From Flavobacterium sp. ZT3R18 (GTDB lineage Bacteria; Bacteroidota; Bacteroidia; Flavobacteriales; Flavobacteriaceae), in NCBI RefSeq assembly GCF_007097385.1, contig NZ_VJZS01000006.1:186001-250000 (forward strand): a DNA stretch of 64,000 nucleotides, in the 5' to 3' direction. The stretch's first letter is position 1. The number at the start of each line of letters is the position of its first letter. The notes under the pieces were generated by a model. The model worked only from the letters and a program-made list of their open reading frames with translations, was not told the DNA's origin and searched no databases. Below, in pieces: positions 32,613-39,798 of the stretch. Made by a program: the position numbers and the translations under genes.

Positions 32613-33062
32613 TTATTTATTTTCTTTTAATTCATTAATTAACCCACCTAAGCTTTCTAATAATGCTTTTTTGGCATCACCATCTTCTAGAGCTGCTTTC
32701 AAAATTTTATTCGTTTTCAACTGGCGAATAATTTTTTGGTATTGGTCTTTTTCAGTTTCTAAGTCGGATAAGAACGTACTTTGCGTTGTAATTCCTTTTA
32801 CACCAAAATCTCCAAGATTTTTGAATTTCAACGCTTCGGCTTTAGTAGCCCCTTCAGCGTTTTCGAAGTTTACTTTTACTTCTGGTTTAAAATGTTCGAA
32901 TGCTTTCTCGATGCTTGTAATTCCTTCTACCAATTCTGGTTTTACAGGCGTGTCAATTGTAAGCTTTTGTGCGATAAGGGTTCTGTTTTGAGGGATTGCG
33001 CTAATTGCTTCATCAGCGTCTAATTTTACCTCATTCCCTCCAATTCCATAATTTGTTAACAT
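32613..33062 (-). CDS. tssB: TssB, small contractile sheath subunit
   Basis: The 149-residue protein begins MLTNYGIGGNEVKLDADEAI and has the TssB signature of a beta-rich first half (LIAQKLTIDTPVKPELVEGI) followed by FEHFKPEVKVNFENAE and a helical end (LRQL-type KIIRQLKTNKILKAALEDG). It pairs with TssC in the sheath. It is the first gene of this minus-strand cluster. No clear -7 element was found in the 327 bases upstream. Confidence 0.9.
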   Translation of the reverse strand: MLTNYGIGGNEVKLDADEAISAIPQNRTLIAQKLTIDTPVKPELVEGITSIEKAFEHFKPEVKVNFENAEGATKAEALKFKNLGDFGVKGITTQSTFLSDLETEKDQYQKIIRQLKTNKILKAALEDGDAKKALLESLGGLINELKENK

Positions 33063-33389
33063 AGTTTCTGTTTTTAAATGAATGTTCGTTTTTTACTTTT
33101 TTAAGGATTTATTTATTTATATTTTTTGCTATACAATAGCGTGTTTCCTTATGTCGTGTTTTTGGTTTTTTTCTTTTTTGGGCATGAGTATGTCCCTCAA
33201 GCTTTTTGGCTTGATACTAAGGTTTGGCAAGAGTGTGGTATTTTGCCTTAGATTTTTATTTTGAATGTTTCTTAGAGAAACGTTTTTTTAATGATTAAAA
33301 TCCTTTAAAGGATATTTTTTGTTTGTACCTTTTGTGGGTACGGACTCTAAATCCTCGTTAACGGGTTTACAAATTAGTACTAAAAAAGC
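33063..33389. other. Intergenic region upstream of tssB with degenerate cassette repeat
   Basis: The 327 bases hold no credible gene. Around 33290-33362 a decayed copy of the cassette repeat is visible (AATCCTTTAAAGGAT, then TTTGTGGGTACGGACTCTAAATCC), ending beside the lipoprotein gene at 33390. A 60-codon plus-strand frame here is low-complexity and probably not a gene. Confidence 0.5.
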
Positions 33390-34400
33390 TTATTTAATCG
33401 TTTTTATTTTTTTTAAAACGCCACTATCAGTAAGTTGAAATGTCAATTTTTCCTTTAAAGAACTCTTTCCGTTCTCTATTGAGTTTGTTATGATTTCTAA
33501 CTTATAATTTGGATTAATACTAAAACTAGTAATTTCTTTATATGATTCGTCTTCTGGTTCATTCCATTTACCTTCAACATACTGATTAGAAATTATTTCA
33601 TTATTTAATATTGTGAGCAGGAAAAATCGATAAGAGAAATCACCACAATCTTGTGGAACCAAAACAACATGGATATTTTTATAATCAGGTAAAGGAATAT
33701 AACGCAGGTTTTTTTTATCACAAAGAAATTCTTCGCCGCCTTTTAAATCACAATTTGCTATTTCAAATTTTTTAAAACCCTTGTGATTAATTTTATATGG
33801 TAATGAAGAAGAATTATTTTTACTATTTAAGCAGTTATTTTCATTTATTTTATTTACTTCCTCTTTTTTGAAGCAATATAAACAACCCTCTTTTTTGAAA
33901 AAAATAAATTTATCTATGAAAAAGGCATCTTGAAAAAAAGCATCTAGTTTAGAATCTGATTGATATGCTTTTTTATTTCTTATATACTTAATTGTTTGAG
34001 GTAAATTTACATTGAAATTTTTAGGCAAAAAATCCTTGTATAAACTATATAGGTTTTCCTTTTTAAAAAAAGCTTCCGATTTTATTTCACCACTAAAAAC
34101 ATCATCTGTATATGTATTATCAATAAAAACAGAATCATTCTCTACACTAAATTTAAAACTTTTATACATGTCCGAATTACATGAATAAGAATTTGATAGA
34201 GGAACTACTTTATAAAAAACCCATCTTTCTTTACTATTCTTTTTTTGAATATCACATGGCTTGTTCTCCGAAATGAGAATGGAATCCTTTATCTCGTTTT
34301 TCTCTATTACAGCTATTTTTTCTTCTTTATTTGGGTAGTTTTTACAACTTAAATATGATAATGCCAATAGCACAATCATTGTTATTCTTATGTTATTCAT
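33390..34400 (-). CDS. Immunity-like lipoprotein
   Basis: The 336-residue protein has a lipoprotein signal (MIVLLALSYLSCKN) and a body that resembles the lipoprotein next to the 789-residue wall effector at 38793-39785. Both have a 'W.FYK' opening, a central LPD..NI.V strand and a C-terminal series ending in TFQLTDSGVL (here) or KFKIDDNGLI (there). It is likely a spare or orphan immunity protein of that family, facing the periplasm. No cognate toxin lies beside it; it is bounded by degenerate cassette repeats on both sides. Confidence 0.65.
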   Translation of the reverse strand: MNNIRITMIVLLALSYLSCKNYPNKEEKIAVIEKNEIKDSILISENKPCDIQKKNSKERWVFYKVVPLSNSYSCNSDMYKSFKFSVENDSVFIDNTYTDDVFSGEIKSEAFFKKENLYSLYKDFLPKNFNVNLPQTIKYIRNKKAYQSDSKLDAFFQDAFFIDKFIFFKKEGCLYCFKKEEVNKINENNCLNSKNNSSSLPYKINHKGFKKFEIANCDLKGGEEFLCDKKNLRYIPLPDYKNIHVVLVPQDCGDFSYRFFLLTILNNEIISNQYVEGKWNEPEDESYKEITSFSINPNYKLEIITNSIENGKSSLKEKLTFQLTDSGVLKKIKTIK

Positions 34401-34545
34401 TAGTATTTTAATTTTTATAATAATTTAATAGCTACTTTTTTTAACTTTCGTTACATAACTAGAAAAAGAGGGTTTACAATTGAAACATTTTTTTTAATAT
34501 TTCTCAACTCCATTAAATATATTCTTGGTCTAGGTTTGCTATTTT

Positions 34546-34660
34546 AACAAACTCATAGCCCATAGTGTTTATGAGGACACTCTTTTGTTTGCCTTAAGGA
34601 GCTTTTTTTGTTTTTCTATATGTCAATGAACTTTTTATATCGAATCCTTTATAAGGATGT
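34546..34660. repeat. Cassette repeat, degenerate type A copy
   Basis: The order AACAAACTCATAGCC, a hairpin with GGACAC, TTTGTTTGCCTTAAGGAGC, ATGTCAATGAACTTTTTATAT and GAATCCTTTATAAGGAT matches the copies at 35604 and 38602. The terminal CACGGATTGCAAATCCG part is missing. Confidence 0.7.
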
Positions 34661-34675
34661 TTTATTTCCAATTAC

Positions 34676-35515
34676 TTACCGTTTTAGAGCCTTAACATAA
34701 TTATTGTTAATTTGTTTTCCATTTTCATTAGAATACACTAATTCACTTTTAATAAAAAAATCTCCATTTTTTGAATACATTTTTAATAGAGGAAGTTTTA
34801 AATCTCCTTTGAAAGGATTTCCTTCAATTGTTTTGTTGTATTTGAGTGTCAGAGTATCTTTATTTATTTCTGTATTACATAAATAATAAAAATCTGTTTG
34901 ATATCCAGATCCTGAAAATGTTATACTATCCTTCGTTATTGAAATATTATACCCAACTACAGCTCCAGATAAATCATCGATCTTCCCGTAATTTACTGTG
35001 TAATCATATTTACCATACCATTTGTCATATTTAATATTGTTGTTAATATTTAAATCACTCTCATTAAAATTTATGGGGGCAACAATTTTTATTTTTCCAT
35101 TTTTATTAAAATATAATATCGACCATTTACTTTCTAACTTATTCTTATTGATAGATAGTCCCGATTTTTTAAAGGTAACTACCATTTTATCGGTTGTTAT
35201 GTATTTGATTTTTTTTAAATCCAATTGTTCTGTGATGTTAGCAATATATCCTGCAACATCGTCAGCAATTATATAGAAATCATCATCGCCATGTTTCTTT
35301 TTTAATTCTTTTATCTCTTTTGTGTTTGGCTCAAAGAAAACAACAATATTGTTATCTAAAAGAACTAAGGTGTCATTTGGTTGATTATTTAAAAATTCTT
35401 TAGAAGCACTATTTTTATTAATTTGATTACTTAATTCATTTTTTTTATTGTCATTTTTACAACCAAATACTATGATTAGTAATAGTATTAAAAATGTTAA
35501 TTTTGATTTTTTCAT
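34676..35515 (-). CDS. Immunity-like lipoprotein, possibly DUF5991-type
   Basis: The 279-residue protein has a strong lipoprotein signal (FLILLLIIVFGCKND). Its C-terminal ~100 residues have a pattern I associate with the DUF5991 family (DKWYGKYDYTVNYG, YNISITKDSITFSGSGYQTD, FYYLCNTE), seen in exported bacterial lipoproteins. The N-terminal half (FFEPNTKEIKELKKKHGDDD) is unassigned. It lies between two cassette repeats without an adjacent intact toxin, so it is probably an orphan immunity gene, maybe against a muramidase. Family naming is from memory and uncertain. Confidence 0.65.
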   Translation of the reverse strand: MKKSKLTFLILLLIIVFGCKNDNKKNELSNQINKNSASKEFLNNQPNDTLVLLDNNIVVFFEPNTKEIKELKKKHGDDDFYIIADDVAGYIANITEQLDLKKIKYITTDKMVVTFKKSGLSINKNKLESKWSILYFNKNGKIKIVAPINFNESDLNINNNIKYDKWYGKYDYTVNYGKIDDLSGAVVGYNISITKDSITFSGSGYQTDFYYLCNTEINKDTLTLKYNKTIEGNPFKGDLKLPLLKMYSKNGDFFIKSELVYSNENGKQINNNYVKALKR

Positions 35516-35603
35516 ATTACTATTTATCTTAAACCTAGATGAAAATGATCTTGGTTCTTTTCTAATTTTAATTTCTTTTTTTTAACAATTTGCATTACTC
35601 GTT

Positions 35604-35770
35604 CAACAAACCCATAGCGCATCGTGTTTATTACGACACGCTATTGTTTGCCTTAATGAGCCATTTTTTTGTTTTTCAAAATGTCAATGAACTTTTTTAT
35701 ATATTCAGAATCCTTTAAGGATTGTTTTTATTCTCTTTGTGGGCACGGATTGCAAATCCGCGCTATCGGG
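35604..35770. repeat. Cassette repeat, type A
   Basis: It begins AACAAACCCATAGCGCATCG with an imperfect hairpin (ATAGCG ... CGCTAT), continues through ATGTCAATGAACTTTTTTAT and AATCCTTTAAGGATT, and ends CACGGATTGCAAATCCGCG CTATCGGG. It is nearly identical to 38602-38764. Confidence 0.85.
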
Positions 35771-35774
35771 TTAG

Positions 35775-36305
35775 ATGGTTTGTTTCCTTGTTTATCAAGA
35801 AACTCGATACTCTCTATTTTAGGGTTGTGTAATGCTATCTATTTTTTCAACTTTTTTAGGACTTACCTCAATTCTTATTTTTTGAGAGGGTTCTATTTCA
35901 ATAAGGCACTCTAATGATAGTTGTTCTATATTATGATTATAGGGGTTTAAATAGTAGGTAGCGTCATACTTTTCGTCTATATATTCATCTACTAAAGAGC
36001 CTTTTTTGATTCACAATTATTCTGTAAAAATCATCTGTTAAAGGTTCGGTTTTTTGGGTTATTAAAAACTCCAAATCCTCTATTTTGGCGATTGGCTGAA
36101 AAAACACATTTTTTTCAATTTCCAACTTTTTGGTGTAATCAATATGAATTCCATTAAAAAATACTCTTAAAAACCAATTTGCAGCAAGTTTGTTTACAAG
36201 TTTTCCTTTAGATTGAAGCGTTTTGTCGACAATCGCTACATATTGATCTGTTGTGTCTCCTTCGTAATATTCGAGTAGGTCTTGTTTTATTTTCACAAAA
36301 ACCAT
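35775..36305 (-). pseudogene. Chimeric remnant of LysM-protein and effector genes
   Basis: From an ATG supplied by the adjacent repeat, the frame enters the middle of the LysM protein (QDLLEYYEGDTTDQYVAIVD, FFNGIHIDYTKKLEIEKN), nearly identical to 53156-54301. It then shifts frame near 36000 and continues as the LysM C-terminus (LECLIEIEPSQ, EKIDSITQP). After that stop comes PKIESIEFLDKQGNKPSNP, a scrap of the wall-effector N-terminal region (PKIDSIEFLDKNGKKPTKP in the gene at 39799). The intervening tip gene is lost. It is a decayed copy of a LysM-tip-effector module. Confidence 0.8.
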
Positions 36306-36307
36306 AG

Positions 36308-36492
36308 AAACATCGCTAGAAACTCAATCTCTAGCGATGTTCTACAGTTTGCTCCCTGAGCATATCCTTGTACTACAAGTTTTGTTTTTTTGTATTCAAA
36401 ATGTCAATGAACTTTTTTATATTTAAAATCCTTTATGGATTGTTTTGTTTATTCACTTTGTGGGTATGGATTGCAAATTCGTGCTATCGGGT
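36308..36492. repeat. Cassette repeat, type B
   Basis: It starts with a hairpin AACATCGCTAGAAACTC...CTAGCGATGTT and then GTTTGCTCCCTGAGCATATC and CTTGTACTACAAG. It shares its second half with type A (ATGTCAATGAACTTTTTTAT, AATCCTTTATGGATT, GGATTGCAAATTCGTGCTAT). Confidence 0.85.
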
Positions 36493-36493
36493 T

Positions 36494-37183
36494 TTATTTT
36501 GTTCTATCGTAAACTCTTTTTGGTATTTTATTTAAATCTTTGCCTTGGCTTGTCATTAATTCAATGTATTTTTTGTATGATTTTTCTGCATTTTCTTTGT
36601 CATTGATACCCCATCGTGCATCTCCTAAATTTAAATATGCAACTACTCTATCAGGGTGTTTTTTAAGGATTTGTTCCAGTATATATGCTGACGTTTTATA
36701 ACATTTCATTTGTTCTAAATAATAGGCTTTATCGTTGAGAGAAGCTATGTCAAAAATATCAGTATTTTCTTTTATGTATTCTTTGATTTCATGAAGTGAT
36801 TTTCCATCGTAATCAACTTGTATTAATTCTATAAATTTTGCAGACTCGCAACCAAATTGATATTTTTGATTTTCAACAATTATTTTCGAATCTTCTATAG
36901 AAAATGACATAATATGTTTTTTGTTCTCCATTATATTAAAATAGCTTTTATCATTTTTGTCTTGAGTCATTTTTCCATTTATGATTTTTCCATTTATAAT
37001 TAAAACGACATCATTATCTGAAAGGAATTCAAGTTTAATGTTACATATACTCTTATATGAAAAAAACAATGAGTTGTTAAATGGAAAATTAGAATGCAAA
37101 ATATTACTTTCCGCTTTTTTATTTTGTGAATTACAGCTAATTGAAATAAATATTAGGAGAAATAGAATTATTTTTTTTTTCAT
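36494..37183 (-). CDS. Immunity-like lipoprotein for the GH19 toxin tip
   Basis: The 229-residue protein has a lipoprotein signal (FLLIFISISCNSQ), a beta-rich middle (NIKLEFLSDNDVVLIINGKI) and a C-terminal TPR pair (TSAYILEQILKKHPDRVVAY, LNLGDARWGINDKENAEKSY). It starts 7 bases after the GH19 gene and is followed by a type B repeat, the same toxin-immunity-repeat order as elsewhere. It would protect the producer's peptidoglycan from the GH19 domain in the periplasm. The role is inferred from position. Confidence 0.7.
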   Translation of the reverse strand: MKKKIILFLLIFISISCNSQNKKAESNILHSNFPFNNSLFFSYKSICNIKLEFLSDNDVVLIINGKIINGKMTQDKNDKSYFNIMENKKHIMSFSIEDSKIIVENQKYQFGCESAKFIELIQVDYDGKSLHEIKEYIKENTDIFDIASLNDKAYYLEQMKCYKTSAYILEQILKKHPDRVVAYLNLGDARWGINDKENAEKSYKKYIELMTSQGKDLNKIPKRVYDRTK

Positions 37184-37190
37184 GATTACT

Positions 37191-38612
37191 TTAATTTAAA
37201 CTTTCTAATCTTTGTTTTGCTGCATCAATAACTTTGATATGTGATTTTCTATTAACAATATATATCAAATTATGAAAACTTGATATATCTAAAATATTAT
37301 ACCAATTCGTTTCGTTATAGTGGTCTCCTGCAAGTTCTATAAATCTTGAATAACCTGCTATAGCTTTATCTTTGTCTTTTGTACACCCATCTTTTCTTAA
37401 ATCTGGATCATGCCATAATCCCCAAGCAAAAGCACCTCTTTTATTATTATATGCTTTACTTAAATTAAATTCAAAATTTGTATTTTTCCCTGTATCATTT
37501 TTGCAATTTTCATAAAATACAGCAAACCCTTTTTTTATGTTTTTTGTCCTATCATTATAACCATTAAATCCACCATTAATAATTCTAGTAATATTAATAT
37601 GGTCATTTAAATCAGCATCATCATTAAGTTTTGCGCTTTCTGTCCAAAACCAGCCAGCCGATCTTGCCGCATACGGAAGTACCTTTAATTTGTTTTTATT
37701 TTCTAAACTTGAAGTGAAATCTTCGCGCTCATATCTACCATATTCTTCATAATTGGTTCGTCCAGTTAATTGAACTAATCCACGTCCTTTATATCCATGA
37801 TATGCAGTATCAGCTACATGAAGTTCTTCCGTATATCTAAAGCCTCCAGATTCATGTATTATTTGAGCTAAAAAATGAGCCTTTCGCAGACAAGTATTTA
37901 TATTATAATCTGTAAAAGTTTTATTTATTGCTTCTAAAAATTCAGTTGCTTTATTTTCTGATACTCCAGCATTTTTTAATTCTAAAACTGTTATATCCCT
38001 ATTACAAAAACAATCACCCACTTTTTTCTTCTCTTCTTTCTTCTCGTCTTCCTTCTTATCAGGAGTGAAAATTTTCGCAATACCGCTTATAATATCAATA
38101 GGGTTTGGTAATACAATAGGTTTTATTTTAATTTTCCCCTCCCACCAATCTATAATGTCATCTCCAATAGATTTTTCTTTCTTTTGTTTTTTGGACAGCC
38201 CTTTTTTCTGGGCGGGTGTTTGTTTTTTTGGAGCCGCTGGTTTTGGTGGAGTAGCTGGTTTTGCTTTTGTATCCTTGTCATCAGGATTAGCAACATTAGT
38301 GTTTTTACTCGCTGTCTTTTTATTCAAAATTTCGGCGGTAACATAATACTCATGGGTTTTGCCTTCACTAGAATCTCCTTTGGCTTTTATGGCATTGGCA
38401 ATTTTGGCAAAGTCAGGTTCTAAAACAAAATCAATATCGGCAATTCCGCCTTTTACAGTACCGTGAAGCGTTTTCATTTTGTTCTTCTCATTGGCTTTAT
38501 TATGTCCTGCACCGGCAGCATCATCTTCCCATAGGGTAGCATATACTCTACGGTTTTCCATATGCAGGCAATGTACTCTGGCTTTCAGGGCTTGACCTTT
38601 TAACAAACCCAT
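37191..38612 (-). CDS. Orphan GH19 (chitinase/lysozyme-like) effector tip
   Basis: The 473-residue protein begins with a few residues encoded by the repeat (MGLLKG) and then joins, without its N-terminal ~130 residues, the same middle region as the effector at 39799-42168 (LKARVHCLHMENRRVYATLW). That region and a Lys/Pro/Ala linker are near identical over about 450 bases. From about residue 200 it diverges into a GH19 domain (AHFLAQIIHESGGFRYTEEL with the likely catalytic Glu, YKGRGLVQLTGRTNYEEYGR, ITRIINGGFNGYNDR), which would cut peptidoglycan glycan chains. Without the delivery N-terminus it may be silent storage for a toxin tip. Confidence 0.8.
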   Translation of the reverse strand: MGLLKGQALKARVHCLHMENRRVYATLWEDDAAGAGHNKANEKNKMKTLHGTVKGGIADIDFVLEPDFAKIANAIKAKGDSSEGKTHEYYVTAEILNKKTASKNTNVANPDDKDTKAKPATPPKPAAPKKQTPAQKKGLSKKQKKEKSIGDDIIDWWEGKIKIKPIVLPNPIDIISGIAKIFTPDKKEDEKKEEKKKVGDCFCNRDITVLELKNAGVSENKATEFLEAINKTFTDYNINTCLRKAHFLAQIIHESGGFRYTEELHVADTAYHGYKGRGLVQLTGRTNYEEYGRYEREDFTSSLENKNKLKVLPYAARSAGWFWTESAKLNDDADLNDHINITRIINGGFNGYNDRTKNIKKGFAVFYENCKNDTGKNTNFEFNLSKAYNNKRGAFAWGLWHDPDLRKDGCTKDKDKAIAGYSRFIELAGDHYNETNWYNILDISSFHNLIYIVNRKSHIKVIDAAKQRLESLN

Positions 38613-38764
38613 AGCGCATCGTGTTTATTACGACACGCTATTGTTTGCCTTAATGAGCCATTTTTTTGTTTTTCAAAATGTCAATGAACTTTTTATATAT
38701 TCAGAATCCTTTAAGGATTGTTTTTATTCTCTTTGTGGGCACGGATTGCAAATCCGCGCTATCT
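38602..38764. repeat. Cassette repeat, type A
   Basis: Near identical to 35604-35770. Its left end supplies the start codon of the GH19 gene on the minus strand, so the repeat forms the exact recombination boundary. Confidence 0.85.
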
Positions 38765-38792
38765 AGGGTTTTTATTCCTTTGATATTAGATC

Positions 38793-39785
38793 TTATTTGA
38801 CAACTACAATTAATCCATTATCATCTATCTTAAACTTCTCTGTTTTTAAGACTTTGAAGTCTTGACCACTTTTTGTTTTAGTATTTAAATTAAAAATATA
38901 ATCTTTACTAATCTCAAATTGAGTGAATTCAGAAATTGTATTTGGTTTATTTCCTTCTTTAGTAAAACCAATATCCTTTTTTGTAATAACTTTATTGTTC
39001 TTTAATGTTACTAACGTATATGTAAAATCATCAAAGTTAAAATTACCTATAATAAAAACTTTAATACTATTAATATCAGGTAATCTGAGATAATCATTAG
39101 TTTCTAAATTGGCTATATTACACTCTAATTGATTCCACACATTATTACCATTTATAATGTTTTTTGTAATAGGTAAATTTGTGATTTTTGTTTTGGAGTA
39201 ACAGTCTTGTTGATTTTCAGTATTGCCTTTTTTAAAGAAAACTAAATAGTCATCATAAACAATTATTAATGTGTTATCTATAATCACTATTTCTTCCCAA
39301 GGTATTTGGCAAGCTTTTTCGGGATACATAGATTTATAAACAGTAATCTCCTTTCCAAGCTTAATACCATTTTTTGCATATATAGACTCATATAATTTTG
39401 CGGTTTTAACACTTAAATAATATTTGATTGGTGTTTTATTACTTTTATAATACTCGTATGTACAGACATTAATTACATTAAGATTCTTGTCATCAATTTC
39501 AATCTTTACATCTTCAAGTTCATTTGTGATTTCTGTTTTGGTTTTTTTCGCAGTCTCTGAAATTGAAGATTCAGAAATTTTATAAAAAGACCAAGAGTTT
39601 AAAGGTGTATTGTTGTCATTAGATACTACATCATCTCTGTTTTCTTCTACTATTTTATTAGTAGAATCGTTTAGTAATTCTGTATTTAAATTATCATTCG
39701 AACTTTTAATATTTTCTGATTTTACATTTCCATTGCAATTTGCAAATAGTAATGATAAAATTGCGATGTTTAGTATTCTTTTCAT
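38793..39785 (-). CDS. Immunity-like lipoprotein of the GH24/M15 effector
   Basis: From ATG 39785 the product starts MKRILNIAILSLLFANCNGN, a lipoprotein signal. The frame extends to 39815, but that start would mask the signal and overlap the effector. The ~330-residue body is beta-rich (SWSFYKISESSISETAKKT, NLETNDYLRLPDINSIKVFI) and related to the lipoprotein at 33390-34400. It lies 13 bases after the wall-degrading effector and before a type A repeat, the canonical immunity position. It presumably inhibits the muramidase and/or peptidase in the periplasm. Confidence 0.75.
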   Translation of the reverse strand: MKRILNIAILSLLFANCNGNVKSENIKSSNDNLNTELLNDSTNKIVEENRDDVVSNDNNTPLNSWSFYKISESSISETAKKTKTEITNELEDVKIEIDDKNLNVINVCTYEYYKSNKTPIKYYLSVKTAKLYESIYAKNGIKLGKEITVYKSMYPEKACQIPWEEIVIIDNTLIIVYDDYLVFFKKGNTENQQDCYSKTKITNLPITKNIINGNNVWNQLECNIANLETNDYLRLPDINSIKVFIIGNFNFDDFTYTLVTLKNNKVITKKDIGFTKEGNKPNTISEFTQFEISKDYIFNLNTKTKSGQDFKVLKTEKFKIDDNGLIVVVK

Positions 39786-39798
39786 AATTTTATTTTTA

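Noticed and set aside
33082..33264. A 60-residue hydrophobic plus-strand frame upstream of tssB
   Set aside because: It has extreme Phe/Leu bias caused by T-rich intergenic DNA, no initiation context, and overlaps a degenerate repeat.
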